Shown: positions 14,345-22,301, counted from the first letter of the stretch. The stretch: DNA of 34,595 bases from Jiangella anatolica (GCF_003236295.1 NZ_POTW01000074.1:1-34595), one strand, 5' to 3'. The notes: generated by a model not told the origin, from the sequence alone. Numbers and translations are program-made.

Positions 14345-15257
14345 GAGCGGGGCAGGACGGAGCGCACGGACGTGCGGCGCCGGTCCAGCCTCGGGCTTGC
14401 AGCAGTCGGGCCTGCTCGGCGGCGACGGCGCAAGGGTCGCCGAAGACGTCGGCGTGGCCATACCGCAGCGTGGCATGGCCGTCGATGGTCGCCCGGTTGT
14501 CGCGGCGTCGGTCACGGAACCGGCCCTCGCCGACGTGGCCGATGCGCACCTGGTACTCCGTGTAGTCGACGTCGATCCAGATGACCCGGTTGCCCGCGAT
14601 GCGGCGCTGGCGGTGACCGGTGGGCAGTCCGTGGGCGCGTTCGACCCGGCGCAGGTGGCGCAGTTCCAGCGGCGACTGGGCTCCGGCGGCGACGTCGGCC
14701 AGCATGGCTTCGACCATGGGCCGCCAGCGGATCTTCTTGCGCCGGGCGAGCGCGTCGGCGAGGCGTTCCGGTGTGGAGAGGCGGCGTTGGCAGGCCGCGG
14801 TCACCCAGCCGTCGACGTCGCGTGGATGCGGTGCGACGTCGACGAGGTCGAGCACGGTCTCGTCGAGGCGGGTGCGCGGCGGGGACTTCGATGGGTGACG
14901 GGTGAGCGGGAGGCGGTGGGCGTAGTGGATGCGGACGCCATCGGTCTTACCGCGGACGTGCCGTTCGGCCGGCGCGGTCACGTGGACGACCGGTCCCGGG
15001 TCGTCGCAGAGTCCGTCGAGGTAGGCGGCGGTGCGGTGACTGGCCACGGCGCCTCGTCCGGCGCGCAGGATGGCTGCCCACACCTGCGCCTCGAAGGTCA
15101 GCGGACCCGTGAACGTCGCGTACACGCCGTGGTGGATCCGCCGCCAGCGGCAGGACTCGACCCGCCACTCGATGCGTCGGTCACTCAGCCCACACGCGTG
15201 CGCCTGAGCGCGGCCGATCAAGCCGTGCTGCGCCGCTAGGAGGCCATCAAGATCCAC
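14295..15257 (-). CDS. AbiEi-antitoxin-like / DUF559-type protein
   Basis: A 320-residue protein (from GTG 15257). The N-terminus, LDGLLAAQHGLIGRAQAHACGLSDRRIEWRVESCRWRRIHHGVYAT (given whole only by position, residues 2-50), is the winged-helix segment of AbiEi-type antitoxin proteins (residues about 3-60). The C-terminal 90 residues, with IWIDVDYTEYQVRI, RRRDNRATIDGHATLRYG and CAVAAEQARLL, match the DUF559/Vsr-like nuclease fold. No toxin (AbiEii-like nucleotidyltransferase) gene is adjacent. GTG 15257 fits the usual family start; the frame extends to GTG 15344 inside the palindrome. Both ends of the unit are marked by 56-bp repeats; the last residues are encoded by the repeat. DNA binding or cutting is possible but not shown. 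Confidence 0.7.
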   Translation of the reverse strand: MDLDGLLAAQHGLIGRAQAHACGLSDRRIEWRVESCRWRRIHHGVYATFTGPLTFEAQVWAAILRAGRGAVASHRTAAYLDGLCDDPGPVVHVTAPAERHVRGKTDGVRIHYAHRLPLTRHPSKSPPRTRLDETVLDLVDVAPHPRDVDGWVTAACQRRLSTPERLADALARRKKIRWRPMVEAMLADVAAGAQSPLELRHLRRVERAHGLPTGHRQRRIAGNRVIWIDVDYTEYQVRIGHVGEGRFRDRRRDNRATIDGHATLRYGHADVFGDPCAVAAEQARLLQARGWTGAARPCAPSCPAPMIIGDRPQRGVADRR

Positions 15258-15317
15258 GCGGCCAGCCTGCGCGACCAGGTATCGCGGCCGCCACCCCGAT
15301 TTCTCCGCCTGTGGATA

Positions 15318-15375
15318 CCCATGATCATCGGCGATCCACCACACCCCGCTGTGGGCGATAGCCGATGATCATGGG
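15318..15375. repeat. 56-bp palindromic repeat, copy 2
   Basis: Second copy of the element at 14289-14344, two differences within the shared 56 bp (15319-15374) plus one further pairing base at each end. Same orientation and same CCCCGC loop. It lies between the 5' end of the AbiEi/DUF559-like gene and the iron-regulated lipoprotein promoter, where no terminator is needed for convergent genes. Confidence 0.85.
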
Positions 15376-15390
15376 GGCCGGGGATGTTGG

Positions 15391-15410
15391 TTAGGTGATC
15401 CTAAGTTAGG
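15391..15410. promoter_or_regulatory. IdeR/DmdR-type iron box
   Basis: TTAGGTGATCCTAAGTTAGG; its first 19 bases match the actinobacterial iron-box consensus TTAGGTTAGGCTAACCTAA at 13 positions, with TTAGG/CCTAA half-sites. It overlaps the promoter of the siderophore-binding protein gene. Fe(II)-loaded IdeR/DmdR would repress it in iron-replete cells. Confidence 0.75.
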
Positions 15411-15412
15411 GT
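15407..15412 (+). promoter_or_regulatory. -10 element of the siderophore-binding protein gene (leaderless type)
   Basis: TAGGGT, 6 nt (cgcctc), then ATG 15419. It overlaps the right end of the iron box. No ribosome-binding site precedes the ATG. Confidence 0.5.
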
Positions 15413-15418
15413 CGCCTC

Positions 15419-16381
15419 ATGAACTTGTTCCGTTTGGTTCCTCTTGCGCTCGGGCTGACGGTGGCGCTGGCTGCCTGTGGCGGTGACGATGGTGACGCCG
15501 CGCCGGCGGCCGGCACGACCGACGCCGTCACCGTCGAGCACCAGTTCGGCACGACGGAGATCACCGGGGTGCCGGAGCGGATCGTCACCATCGACCTGCA
15601 GTGGACCGACGTCATGCTGGCGATGGGCGTCGAGCCGGTCGGGTACTCCGTCGACGCGTTCATGCCGGAGTCCGGCGTGCCGTGGCAGGAGCTGCCCGCC
15701 GACGCCGAGGCGCTGCCGCTGGTCGACGGCCCGCCGATCGAGCAGATCGCGGCGCTGGAGCCGGACCTCATCGTCGGCAGCTACTCGATCGCCGACCAGG
15801 GCGTCTACGACCAGCTCGCCGCCATCGCGCCGACCATCGCCGGCGCGGACGAGCTGCAGGTGACGCCGTGGCAGGACCTCGTGCGGACGGCGGGGGAGAT
15901 CCTCGGCGAGCCGGACCGGGCCGAGGAGGTCATCGAGGACGTCGACGGCGAGGTGGCCGCGGTCGCCGCGGCGCTGCCCGGGCTGGCCGGGAAGACGTTC
16001 TCGCTGGCCCAGTACGTCGTCGGCGACTCGATGTACGTGGTCGCCGACGAGCAGGACGGGTCCAGCGTGTTCTTCCAGCAGCTCGGCATGACGATGTTCC
16101 CGGCGGTCCGGGACGAGGGCGAGGCGACCGGCGACACCCGGATCATGGTCAGCCCGGAACGCTCCGACCTGCTCCGCGCCGACCTGCTGGCGTTCCTCGT
16201 CAACGGCGGCGACGAGAGCGACCTCGCCGACATCGCCGGCTTCGACCAGCTGCCCGGCACCGTCGCGGTGCTCGACTACCCGACCATCGTCGGGCTGAAC
16301 ACACCGTCGCCGCTGTCGATCCCGTACGCGCTCGAGCAGCTCCGGCCCTACCTGGACGAGGCCGCCGGTGCGGCGGGGTGA
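15419..16381 (+). CDS. Iron-siderophore ABC transporter substrate-binding lipoprotein
   Basis: A 320-residue FepB/FecB-type binding protein. Residues 1-20 are a lipoprotein signal ending in ALAAC (Cys20), so it is anchored outside the membrane. The mature part follows the Periplasmic_BP_2 plan: GVPERIVTIDLQWTDVMLAM after the linker, LEPDLIVGSYS, then the long connecting helix, and a C-terminal half ending in PYALEQLRPYL. It would deliver a ferric siderophore to a permease, but no permease or ATPase lies in the window. The iron box upstream and a siderophore-interacting reductase overlapping its 3' end by 14 nt support the function. Confidence 0.9.
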   Translation: MNLFRLVPLALGLTVALAACGGDDGDAAPAAGTTDAVTVEHQFGTTEITGVPERIVTIDLQWTDVMLAMGVEPVGYSVDAFMPESGVPWQELPADAEALPLVDGPPIEQIAALEPDLIVGSYSIADQGVYDQLAAIAPTIAGADELQVTPWQDLVRTAGEILGEPDRAEEVIEDVDGEVAAVAAALPGLAGKTFSLAQYVVGDSMYVVADEQDGSSVFFQQLGMTMFPAVRDEGEATGDTRIMVSPERSDLLRADLLAFLVNGGDESDLADIAGFDQLPGTVAVLDYPTIVGLNTPSPLSIPYALEQLRPYLDEAAGAAG

Positions 16382-17264
16382 GGCGCCGGCGCCGCGGGCG
16401 CCGGGCGTGCGGCTGTCGTACAGCGAGCTGCGGGTCGTCGGCTGCGCGCCGGTGACGCCGCGGATGCGCCGGATCACGCTGGCCGGCGACGGGCTGGCGG
16501 AGTTCACGCCGGTCGCGCCGGACCAGCAGGTCAAGTTGTTCTTCGCCCGTGACGGCGGGGTGCCGGAGGTGCCCGACCCGCCGGCCACCCTGGACGACGT
16601 CGGGAGCTGGTACCAGCGCTATCTGGCGATGCCGGACGAGCGGCGGCCGTGGCTGCGGACGTACTCGATCCGCCGGCACCGGCCCGCAGCGCGCGAGGTG
16701 GACGTCGACTTCGTCCTGCACGGCGACGGTGCGCACTCCGGACCGGCGGCGCGGTGGGCGGCGTCGGCGCGACCGGGAGACGTCGTCGGCCTGTACGGGC
16801 CGTCGGTGAGCCACCTGCGCACGCCCGGCCGGCACGACTGGAAGCTGTTCGCCGGCGACGAGACCGCGCTGCCGGCGATCGGCGCGTGGCTGGAGTCGCT
16901 CGGGCCGGACGAGCGCGCCGTCGTCGTGGCCGAGGTGGCCGGGCCGGCGGAGGAGCAGCGGCTGGAGTCGGCGGCGGACGTGACGGTGGTGTGGCGGCAC
17001 CGCGGTTCCGTCGCCGCCGGGCGGTCGTCTGCGCTGATCGACGCCGTCCGCTCGCTCGACTTCCAGGACGGCGAGCCGTTCGCCTGGGTGGCCGGCGAGG
17101 CGTCGGCCGTGCGCGCCGTCCGGCGTCACCTTGTCGACGAGCGCGGGCTGGACCGGCGGTCGGTCGCGTTCGCCGGCTACTGGCGGGTCGACCGCACGCA
17201 CGACGACGCCTCGACGGCGGAGGAGCTGGCCGACCACGCCGAGGAGGCGGCCGCGGCCGGCTGA
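16368..17264 (+). CDS. Siderophore-interacting protein, FAD-dependent ferric reductase
   Basis: A 298-residue protein of the ViuB/SIP family. The flavin-binding segment is LRTYSIRRH (residues 96-104; family RxYTxR), preceded by PDQQVKLFF. The NAD(P)H-binding half includes WKLFAGDETALPAIGAWLE and ends with FAWVAGEAS and SVAFAGYWR, both family hallmarks. It reduces Fe(III) in imported siderophores to release iron in the cytosol. GTG 16368 lies inside the upstream gene (14-nt overlap), so translation is coupled and the gene shares the iron-box promoter. Confidence 0.93.
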   Translation: MRRGEAPAPRAPGVRLSYSELRVVGCAPVTPRMRRITLAGDGLAEFTPVAPDQQVKLFFARDGGVPEVPDPPATLDDVGSWYQRYLAMPDERRPWLRTYSIRRHRPAAREVDVDFVLHGDGAHSGPAARWAASARPGDVVGLYGPSVSHLRTPGRHDWKLFAGDETALPAIGAWLESLGPDERAVVVAEVAGPAEEQRLESAADVTVVWRHRGSVAAGRSSALIDAVRSLDFQDGEPFAWVAGEASAVRAVRRHLVDERGLDRRSVAFAGYWRVDRTHDDASTAEELADHAEEAAAAG

Positions 17265-17289
17265 CGACCTGCCTCCCGCCGGCGTCAGC
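17260..17289. terminator. Hairpin spanning both convergent stop codons
   Basis: Arms GCTGACG (17260-17266) and CGTCAGC (17283-17289) around a 16-nt loop. The left arm holds the siderophore reductase stop, the right arm the metI stop. It could terminate on both strands. Confidence 0.5.
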
Positions 17290-17947
17290 GGTGCAGCGCC
17301 TTGCGGGCCAGCCAGTTCCCGAGCAACTGGGCCAGCTGCACCATGCCGATGATCACCAGCACGGTCACCAGCGTGACCTCCCAGTTGAACCGCTGGTAGC
17401 CGTAGACGATGGCGAAGTTGCCCAGCCCGCCGCCGCCCACGTAGCCGGCCAGCGCGGACATGTCGACGATGCCGATCAGCAGGAACGTGTAGCCGAGGAT
17501 CAGCGGCGCGAGCGCCTCCGGCACCAGCACCGTCACCAGGATCCGCAGCCGTGACGCGCCCATCGCCCGGGCCGCCTCGATCACGCCCGGGTCGGTGGCG
17601 ACGAGGTTCTGCTCGACGATGCGGGCGGTGACGAACGTCGCCATGATCGCCATCGCGAAGATGACCGCGTCGTTGCCGATGGTGGTGCCGACGACGGCCA
17701 GCGTCACCGGACCGACCGCGGTGATGAAGATGATGAACGGGATCGGCCGCACCACGTTCACCGCGACGTTGAGGATCGTGAAGACGACGACGTTCTGCAG
17801 CAGGTTGCCGCGCCGCGTCGCATACAGCAGCACGCCCAGCACCAGCCCGAGCGCGCCGCCCACGCCCACCGTCACGCCGACGATGTACAGCGTCTCGCGC
17901 ACCGACTCCCACAGGATCGGCGACAGCTCCGACCAGTCGCGGTTCAT
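17285..17947 (-). CDS. metI: Methionine ABC transporter permease MetI
   Basis: A 220-residue permease with five to six hydrophobic segments. The EAA-loop coupling region reads EAARAMGASRLRILVTVLVPEA (residues about 126-147), the contact site for the MetN ATPase. The features VNVVRPIPFIIF and SALAGYVGGGGLGNFAI are hallmarks of MetI. It forms the inner-membrane channel for methionine and related sulfur compounds. Its start overlaps the metN stop by ATGA. It is the last gene of metQ-metN-metI. Confidence 0.95.
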   Translation of the reverse strand: MNRDWSELSPILWESVRETLYIVGVTVGVGGALGLVLGVLLYATRRGNLLQNVVVFTILNVAVNVVRPIPFIIFITAVGPVTLAVVGTTIGNDAVIFAMAIMATFVTARIVEQNLVATDPGVIEAARAMGASRLRILVTVLVPEALAPLILGYTFLLIGIVDMSALAGYVGGGGLGNFAIVYGYQRFNWEVTLVTVLVIIGMVQLAQLLGNWLARKALHR

Positions 17948-18975
17948 GCCGGCACCCCCGCCGTCCCCAGGTCTTCGACATCCGTGCGCGAGCGCAGGTC
18001 GGCCAGCAGCGCGTCGATCGCCGCGTCGGAGCCGGTCAGCTCCAGCGTCAGCGAGCCGAACGGGCGCTCGTCGATCTCGGTGATGCCGCCGAACACGATC
18101 GTGCCGTCGACGCCGTGCGCCCGCAGCGCCGCGGTGACGTCGACGCCGGCCTCGCGGATCGTGACGGTGACGATGCGGCCCGGGTGCCGGTGCCGCAGCC
18201 GCTCCAGCGCCTCCGGCGTCGGCCGGTCCTTCAAGGTCGTCGCGACGAACCGGCGGGTGGCGCGCTCGCGCGGCGCGGCGAACACGTCGTACACCGGGCC
18301 GTGCTCGATGACCTTTCCGTCCTCCATGACGGCGACCCGGTGCGCGAGCGAGCGGATCACGTCCATCTCGTGCGTGATGACGACGACGGTGACGCCCAGC
18401 TCGCGGTTGACGCGGCGCAGGAGCGCCAGCACGTCCTGCGTCGTGTCCGGGTCCAGCGCGCTGGTGGCCTCGTCGGCGAGCAGGATCCGTGGCTCGGTCG
18501 CGAGCGCCCGGGCGATGCCGACGCGCTGCTTCTGCCCGCCGGACAGCTGCCGCGGGTACGCCTTCGCCTTGTCCGCGATGCCGACGTAGTCCAGCAGCTC
18601 GGCGACCCGTGCCGCTCGCTTCGCCTTCGGCCAGCCCGCGACCTTCAGCGGGTACGCGACGTTGCCGGCGACGGTGCGCGAGTTCAGCAGGTTGAACTGC
18701 TGGAACACCATGCCGATGCCGGCGCGCACCCGCCGCAGCTGCGACTCGCCGAGTGCGGTGACGTCCTGGCCGTCGACGAGCAGACGGCCGGACGTCACCG
18801 GCTCCAGCGCGTTGACCAGCCGGACCAGTGTGCTCTTGCCGGCGCCGGAGTAGCCGATGACGCCGAAGATCTCACCGGCCTGGATGTCCAGCGTCACGCC
18901 GTCGACGGCGCGGACGGCCGTGGCGCCGGACCCGAAGACCTTGCCGACGTCCTGGAAGCTGATCAGGGGTGCCAT
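17944..18975 (-). CDS. metN: Methionine ABC transporter ATPase MetN
   Basis: A 343-residue ATPase. Walker A is GYSGAGKST (about 38-46), the signature is LSGGQKQRVGIARALA (about 143-158) and Walker B is ILLADEATSALDP. After residue about 265 comes a NIL domain (RIVTVTIREAGV to LADLRSRTDV), the C-terminal regulatory domain that binds methionine and causes transinhibition. It powers import with MetI and MetQ. Its start overlaps the metQ stop by one base (TGATG). Confidence 0.96.
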   Translation of the reverse strand: MAPLISFQDVGKVFGSGATAVRAVDGVTLDIQAGEIFGVIGYSGAGKSTLVRLVNALEPVTSGRLLVDGQDVTALGESQLRRVRAGIGMVFQQFNLLNSRTVAGNVAYPLKVAGWPKAKRAARVAELLDYVGIADKAKAYPRQLSGGQKQRVGIARALATEPRILLADEATSALDPDTTQDVLALLRRVNRELGVTVVVITHEMDVIRSLAHRVAVMEDGKVIEHGPVYDVFAAPRERATRRFVATTLKDRPTPEALERLRHRHPGRIVTVTIREAGVDVTAALRAHGVDGTIVFGGITEIDERPFGSLTLELTGSDAAIDALLADLRSRTDVEDLGTAGVPA

Positions 18976-19859
18976 CAGTGCGCGGCGAGGTCCGTCTGGA
19001 TGCCGTCGAGGATCTCCGACAGCTCATCGGCCGGGTTGTCGGTGAACACCGCCGTCCCGCCGGACGCCGCCGCCGACGCCTCCTCGACCTCGGGCGAGTG
19101 GTACAGCTCGACCAGCCGCTGGAACGTCTCGTTGTCGACGTCCTCGGACCGGGCCACCCACACGTTGATGTACGGGCGCGCGCCGGGGGAGTCGGCCTGG
19201 TCCTGGTACAGCGCGTCGGCCGGCTCCAGTCCGGCGTCGGCGACGAAGTCGTTGTTGATCACCGACGCGTCGACGCTGTTCAGCGCGGTGGCGGTCTGCT
19301 CGGCCGCGACCGGCGTGACGGTGACCCGCGACTCCTCCTCGACGACGTCCGACGGCAGCGACGTCGAGCTGCCGCCGCCCTCGAGCGTGATCAGGCCGGC
19401 GTCCTGTAGGACGAGCAGCGCCCGGGCCTGGTTGGTCTCGTCGTTCGGGATGGCGACCTCGCCGCCCTCGGGGATGTCCTCCAGCGACTGGTGCTGCTGC
19501 GAGTACAGGCCGAGCGGGTAGATCGCGGTCGCGCCGATCGGCGCCAGGTCGTCGTCGTTCGACACGTTGTACGCGGCCAGGTACTGCAGGTGCTGGAACT
19601 GGTTGAGGTCCAGCTGGCCCTGGGACAGCGCCGGGTTGGGCTGCGTGTAGTCGGTGAAGTTCACCAGCTCCACGTCGATGCCCTCCGCGTCGGCCAGCTC
19701 GGTGAAGGCGGACCAGTAGTCCTCGCTGGCGCCGACCACGCCGATGCGGATCGGGTCGCCGGACTCGCCGGACGCGGTCTCGGTGTCGCCCCCGCCGCAG
19801 GCGGCCAGGACGACGGCGGCTCCGGCGAGTGCGACGGGCAGAAGGATGCGGCGGTTCAT
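18975..19859 (-). CDS. metQ: Methionine-binding lipoprotein MetQ/NlpA
   Basis: A 294-residue NlpA-family binding protein. The signal ends in VVLAAC (Cys21), so it is a surface lipoprotein. The mature protein carries IRIGVVGAS, VNFTDYTQPNPALSQGQLDL and NQFQHLQYL, the family's substrate-pocket strings, then PNDETNQARALLVLQDAGLI. It binds L- or D-methionine or a related sulfur compound. AAGGAG lies about 11 nt before the ATG. It is the first gene of the operon and follows a Met/Cys-rich leader ORF, indicating attenuation by sulfur amino acid supply. Confidence 0.94.
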   Translation of the reverse strand: MNRRILLPVALAGAAVVLAACGGGDTETASGESGDPIRIGVVGASEDYWSAFTELADAEGIDVELVNFTDYTQPNPALSQGQLDLNQFQHLQYLAAYNVSNDDDLAPIGATAIYPLGLYSQQHQSLEDIPEGGEVAIPNDETNQARALLVLQDAGLITLEGGGSSTSLPSDVVEEESRVTVTPVAAEQTATALNSVDASVINNDFVADAGLEPADALYQDQADSPGARPYINVWVARSEDVDNETFQRLVELYHSPEVEEASAAASGGTAVFTDNPADELSEILDGIQTDLAAH

Positions 19860-19903
19860 GGCGTGCGGGTCTCCTTGATGAGGGGTGTGGTTCGCGCGGG
19901 GTG

Positions 19904-19920
19904 GGCGCGGGGAGCGCGCC
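19904..19920 (-). other. Hairpin between leader ORF and metQ
   Basis: On the minus strand GGCGCG, 5-nt loop, CGCGCC, located 76 nt after the leader ORF stop and 45 nt before metQ. It may be the terminator half of an attenuator; no T-run follows. The competing structure was not resolved by eye. Confidence 0.3.
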
Positions 19921-19995
19921 GGATCGCGGGCTCGACGGGGTCGCCGGCCGGTTCCGGGGCGGGGGCCTGCCGCTCGAGGTGACGTCAGGACGGCG

Positions 19996-20094
19996 TCAGC
20001 AGCAGCGGCAGCGGCGCATTCGCGGACACATGGACATGCCGCGGCGGGCAGCCGTGGTCATGATCCGGGCGGTGTCGGACGAAGCGCGAGACAT
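19996..20094 (-). CDS. Met/Cys-rich leader peptide upstream of metQ
   Basis: A 32-codon ORF 136 nt upstream of metQ on the same strand. The last 13 residues are MSMCPRMRRCRCC, giving three Met and four Cys codons just before the stop. GGAAG lies about 9 nt before ATG 20094; ATG 20061 (MTTAARRG) is an alternative start. In mycobacteria, short ORFs ending in Cys codons act as cysteine-responsive attenuators of downstream operons. Here the amino acids match the sulfur role of metQNI, so ribosome stalling when charged tRNA-Cys or tRNA-Met is scarce probably raises transporter expression. Too short for most gene finders. Confidence 0.68.
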   Translation of the reverse strand: MSRASSDTARIMTTAARRGMSMCPRMRRCRCC

Positions 20095-20113
20095 GCGTCC
20101 ATCTTCCCGACTG

Positions 20114-20124
20114 GACCAATGGTC
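20114..20124. promoter_or_regulatory. Small palindrome before the metQ leader
   Basis: GACCAATGGTC has 5-bp arms (GACCA/TGGTC on the minus strand) and lies 20 nt upstream of the leader ORF, where the promoter should be. No known sulfur-regulator consensus is matched convincingly. It could be chance. Confidence 0.25.
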
Positions 20125-20217
20125 TCCAAATAGAACGCGATGTGATCTCATATAGTGAACAAAACTCGATCAGAATGTGAGACGAATGACTCCGGGTGCG
20201 CTGGCACAATGCGTCCC

Positions 20218-21435
20218 ATGCTGAGTGATCCACCCGACGCTGTCGAGCTCGTGGCGGGCAGCGATGCGATCGTGGCGCAAGGGCCGGACGCCCCGGCCGA
20301 CGTGGCCGCGGCGGTGACCGCGGCACTCGAGTCACTGAAGGACGCGGCGGCGAACCAGGAGCGGCTGCGCGACCGTCTCCAGGCCTGCGTCTACCTGGCC
20401 GTCGCCGTGGCCTGGCTGAGCATCGGGGTGGGGCGCGAGTGGTCGAAGCCGTGGTCGTTGGGCCGGTTGTGGGGCGTCGTGGCTCCGCTGGCCGCGACGG
20501 CGTGGGTGGTGGTGGCCGTCGCAACCGTGACGATCGTCGTGCTCGTGGTGGCGCGGGTGCTCCGGCGCCGGCCCGGGCAGTCCACCAGATCGGCCCTCGT
20601 CGAGCTGTGGGAGTCCCTCGGGCGCTGGCCGGCGGATCGCCAGGATCAGTGGTTCACGATGTTCGGGCCACTGCTGAATGTCGCGGTGCTTGGTGTCGCG
20701 GGCCTGTTGCTGTGGCCCCGTGAGCCGTACGGCGACTGGAATGTCGTCGTGCCGCCGCTGGCGACCCTGGTGGTGCTCGTCGGACTCCTGTTGTTCGCGG
20801 AGGCGGTCGTGCTGGCGCGGCACCGTCAGGACCCGAGGGACGGCCTCGTCACCGCCCTCTACCAGACCTATGCGACCGCCGTCGGGGTCGCCATCAGGGC
20901 GGACGACCCTGTCGACTGGCGGCAATCGCGCCGCACGCGTGCCGATCTGGCGGGCGGGCTGAACCAGGCCGCGGTCGCCGCCGAACGCGACTTCAAGCGC
21001 ATCGCACCGCACCGACTCGCCGATGCCCGGCGGCGGGCCGGCGACCTTGGGCAGCGAATCGCGGTCGGCTTCCGGGTGCACGCGAACGCCGTCCTGCTCG
21101 GCGGGCGGGATCGGGACGATCGGCTGGCGCCCGCCCTGGCCGCCGGGCTGGTGGCGGCCAGCCGCGGTCAGTGGGAGGAGCTGGCCAGGGCCGAGCCGGC
21201 CAGCGCCGCGCCGCGCATCGTCACGTCGATCGTGCGGCGTGTTTTCTTCGCCGCCCTGATCGTCGGCGCCGGCCTGCTGCTGTCAGCGCCGTTCGACGAC
21301 GCTGGGATGCGGGAGCAGCTGCGCGGCGTCTTCCTCACCGCCGCGCTGCTCCCGCTCATCACTCCGCGCAGCGCGCTCCAGCAACTGGGCGACCAGGTGC
21401 GGCAGACGGCGGGTCTGGCATCCTGGCCGGCGTGA
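20218..21435 (+). CDS. Membrane protein of unknown function
   Basis: A 405-residue protein (from ATG 20218). Residues about 15-60 form a charged helical segment (ALESLKDAAANQERLRDRLQ). Two hydrophobic helices follow near 60-120 (VYLAVAVAWLSIGV; WVVVAVATVTIVVLVVARVL), two near 150-205 (LLNVAVLGVAGLLLW; LVVLVGLLLFAEAVVLA), then a soluble region with Arg-rich helices, and a final pair (FFAALIVGAGLLLSAPF; LRGVFLTAALLPLI). No family recognised. CACAAT lies 7 nt before ATG 20218; earlier in-frame starts at 20155 (GTG) and 20209 exist. The GTGA overlap with the lactonase gene links the two. Confidence 0.72.
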   Translation: MLSDPPDAVELVAGSDAIVAQGPDAPADVAAAVTAALESLKDAAANQERLRDRLQACVYLAVAVAWLSIGVGREWSKPWSLGRLWGVVAPLAATAWVVVAVATVTIVVLVVARVLRRRPGQSTRSALVELWESLGRWPADRQDQWFTMFGPLLNVAVLGVAGLLLWPREPYGDWNVVVPPLATLVVLVGLLLFAEAVVLARHRQDPRDGLVTALYQTYATAVGVAIRADDPVDWRQSRRTRADLAGGLNQAAVAAERDFKRIAPHRLADARRRAGDLGQRIAVGFRVHANAVLLGGRDRDDRLAPALAAGLVAASRGQWEELARAEPASAAPRIVTSIVRRVFFAALIVGAGLLLSAPFDDAGMREQLRGVFLTAALLPLITPRSALQQLGDQVRQTAGLASWPA

Positions 21436-22301
21436 CGAGCCTCCTCGCCGACGGCGCCGCGCTGGAGCGGCTGCACACCGGGACCGAGTGGGCGGAGGGC
21501 CCGGTCTGGCTGCCGCGCACCCGCCGCGTCCGGTGGAGCGACATCCCCAACGACCGCATCCTCGAGTGGGACGCCGCCACCGGCGAGACGACCGTCTACG
21601 GCAGCGGCGTCGAGTACACCAACGGCCGCACCCTCGACCTCGACGGCCACGTCGTGCAGTGCTCGCACGGCCGGCGCCGGGTGGAGCGCGACGTCGACGG
21701 CGTCGTCACCCCGATCGTCGACGCCGTCGAGGGACGGCGGTTCAACTCGCCGAACGACGTCGTGGTGGCCGGCGACGGCGCGATCTGGTTCACTGACCCG
21801 CCGTACGGCATCCACGAGAGCGGCCGCGAGGGTCACCCGGGCGAGCAGGAGTACGGCGGCTGCCACGTCTTCCGCTACGACGAGGCCGGCGGCGAGCTGC
21901 GCGCCGTCGTCACCGACATGGCGCACCCGAACGGCCTCGCGTTCTCACCCGACGAGTCGGTGCTGTACGTCGCCGACACCGGCGGGGACGAGCGCGCGAT
22001 CCGCGCCTACGACGTGGTGGACGGGCGGTGCGGGAACGGCCGGATGCTCGCGACGGTGCGCCCGGGCGCGGCCGACGGCATCCGGGTCGACGAGGAGGGC
22101 CGGGTATGGGCGTCCAGCGCCGACTCGGTCCAGGTCTTCACGCCCGGCGGCGAACGGATCGCCGTCGTGCCGATGCCGGAGACCGTCTCGAACCTCTGCT
22201 TCGGCGGCGACGACGGCACCGAGCTGTTCATCACCGCCACCACCAGCCTGTACCGGATCCGCACCGCGACGCGGCCGGCGCCGCGGCACAGCGCCGCCTG
22301 A
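21432..22301 (+). CDS. SMP-30/gluconolactonase-family hydrolase
   Basis: A 289-residue six-bladed beta-propeller of the SMP-30/gluconolaconase/LRE family. The metal ligands are placed as expected: Glu in EWAEGPVWLP (residue about 20), Asn in FNSPNDVVV (about 105) and Asp in VLYVADTGGDE or PNGLAFSPDES (about 165). The DGAIWFTDPPYGI string is characteristic. These cytosolic enzymes hydrolyse sugar lactones and some organophosphates with a divalent metal. GTG 21432 overlaps the preceding stop (GTGA), so translation is probably coupled. Confidence 0.92.
   Translation: MTSLLADGAALERLHTGTEWAEGPVWLPRTRRVRWSDIPNDRILEWDAATGETTVYGSGVEYTNGRTLDLDGHVVQCSHGRRRVERDVDGVVTPIVDAVEGRRFNSPNDVVVAGDGAIWFTDPPYGIHESGREGHPGEQEYGGCHVFRYDEAGGELRAVVTDMAHPNGLAFSPDESVLYVADTGGDERAIRAYDVVDGRCGNGRMLATVRPGAADGIRVDEEGRVWASSADSVQVFTPGGERIAVVPMPETVSNLCFGGDDGTELFITATTSLYRIRTATRPAPRHSAA

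Noticed and set aside
14295-15344. Complete AbiE toxin-antitoxin pair
   Set aside because: Only the AbiEi-like gene is present; both neighbours (a TetR and a siderophore-binding protein) are unrelated to AbiEii nucleotidyltransferases.
19860-20217. SAM or other riboswitch upstream of metQ
   Set aside because: No recognisable SAM-riboswitch core was seen; the Met/Cys leader ORF explains the long leader better. A covariance-model scan would settle it.
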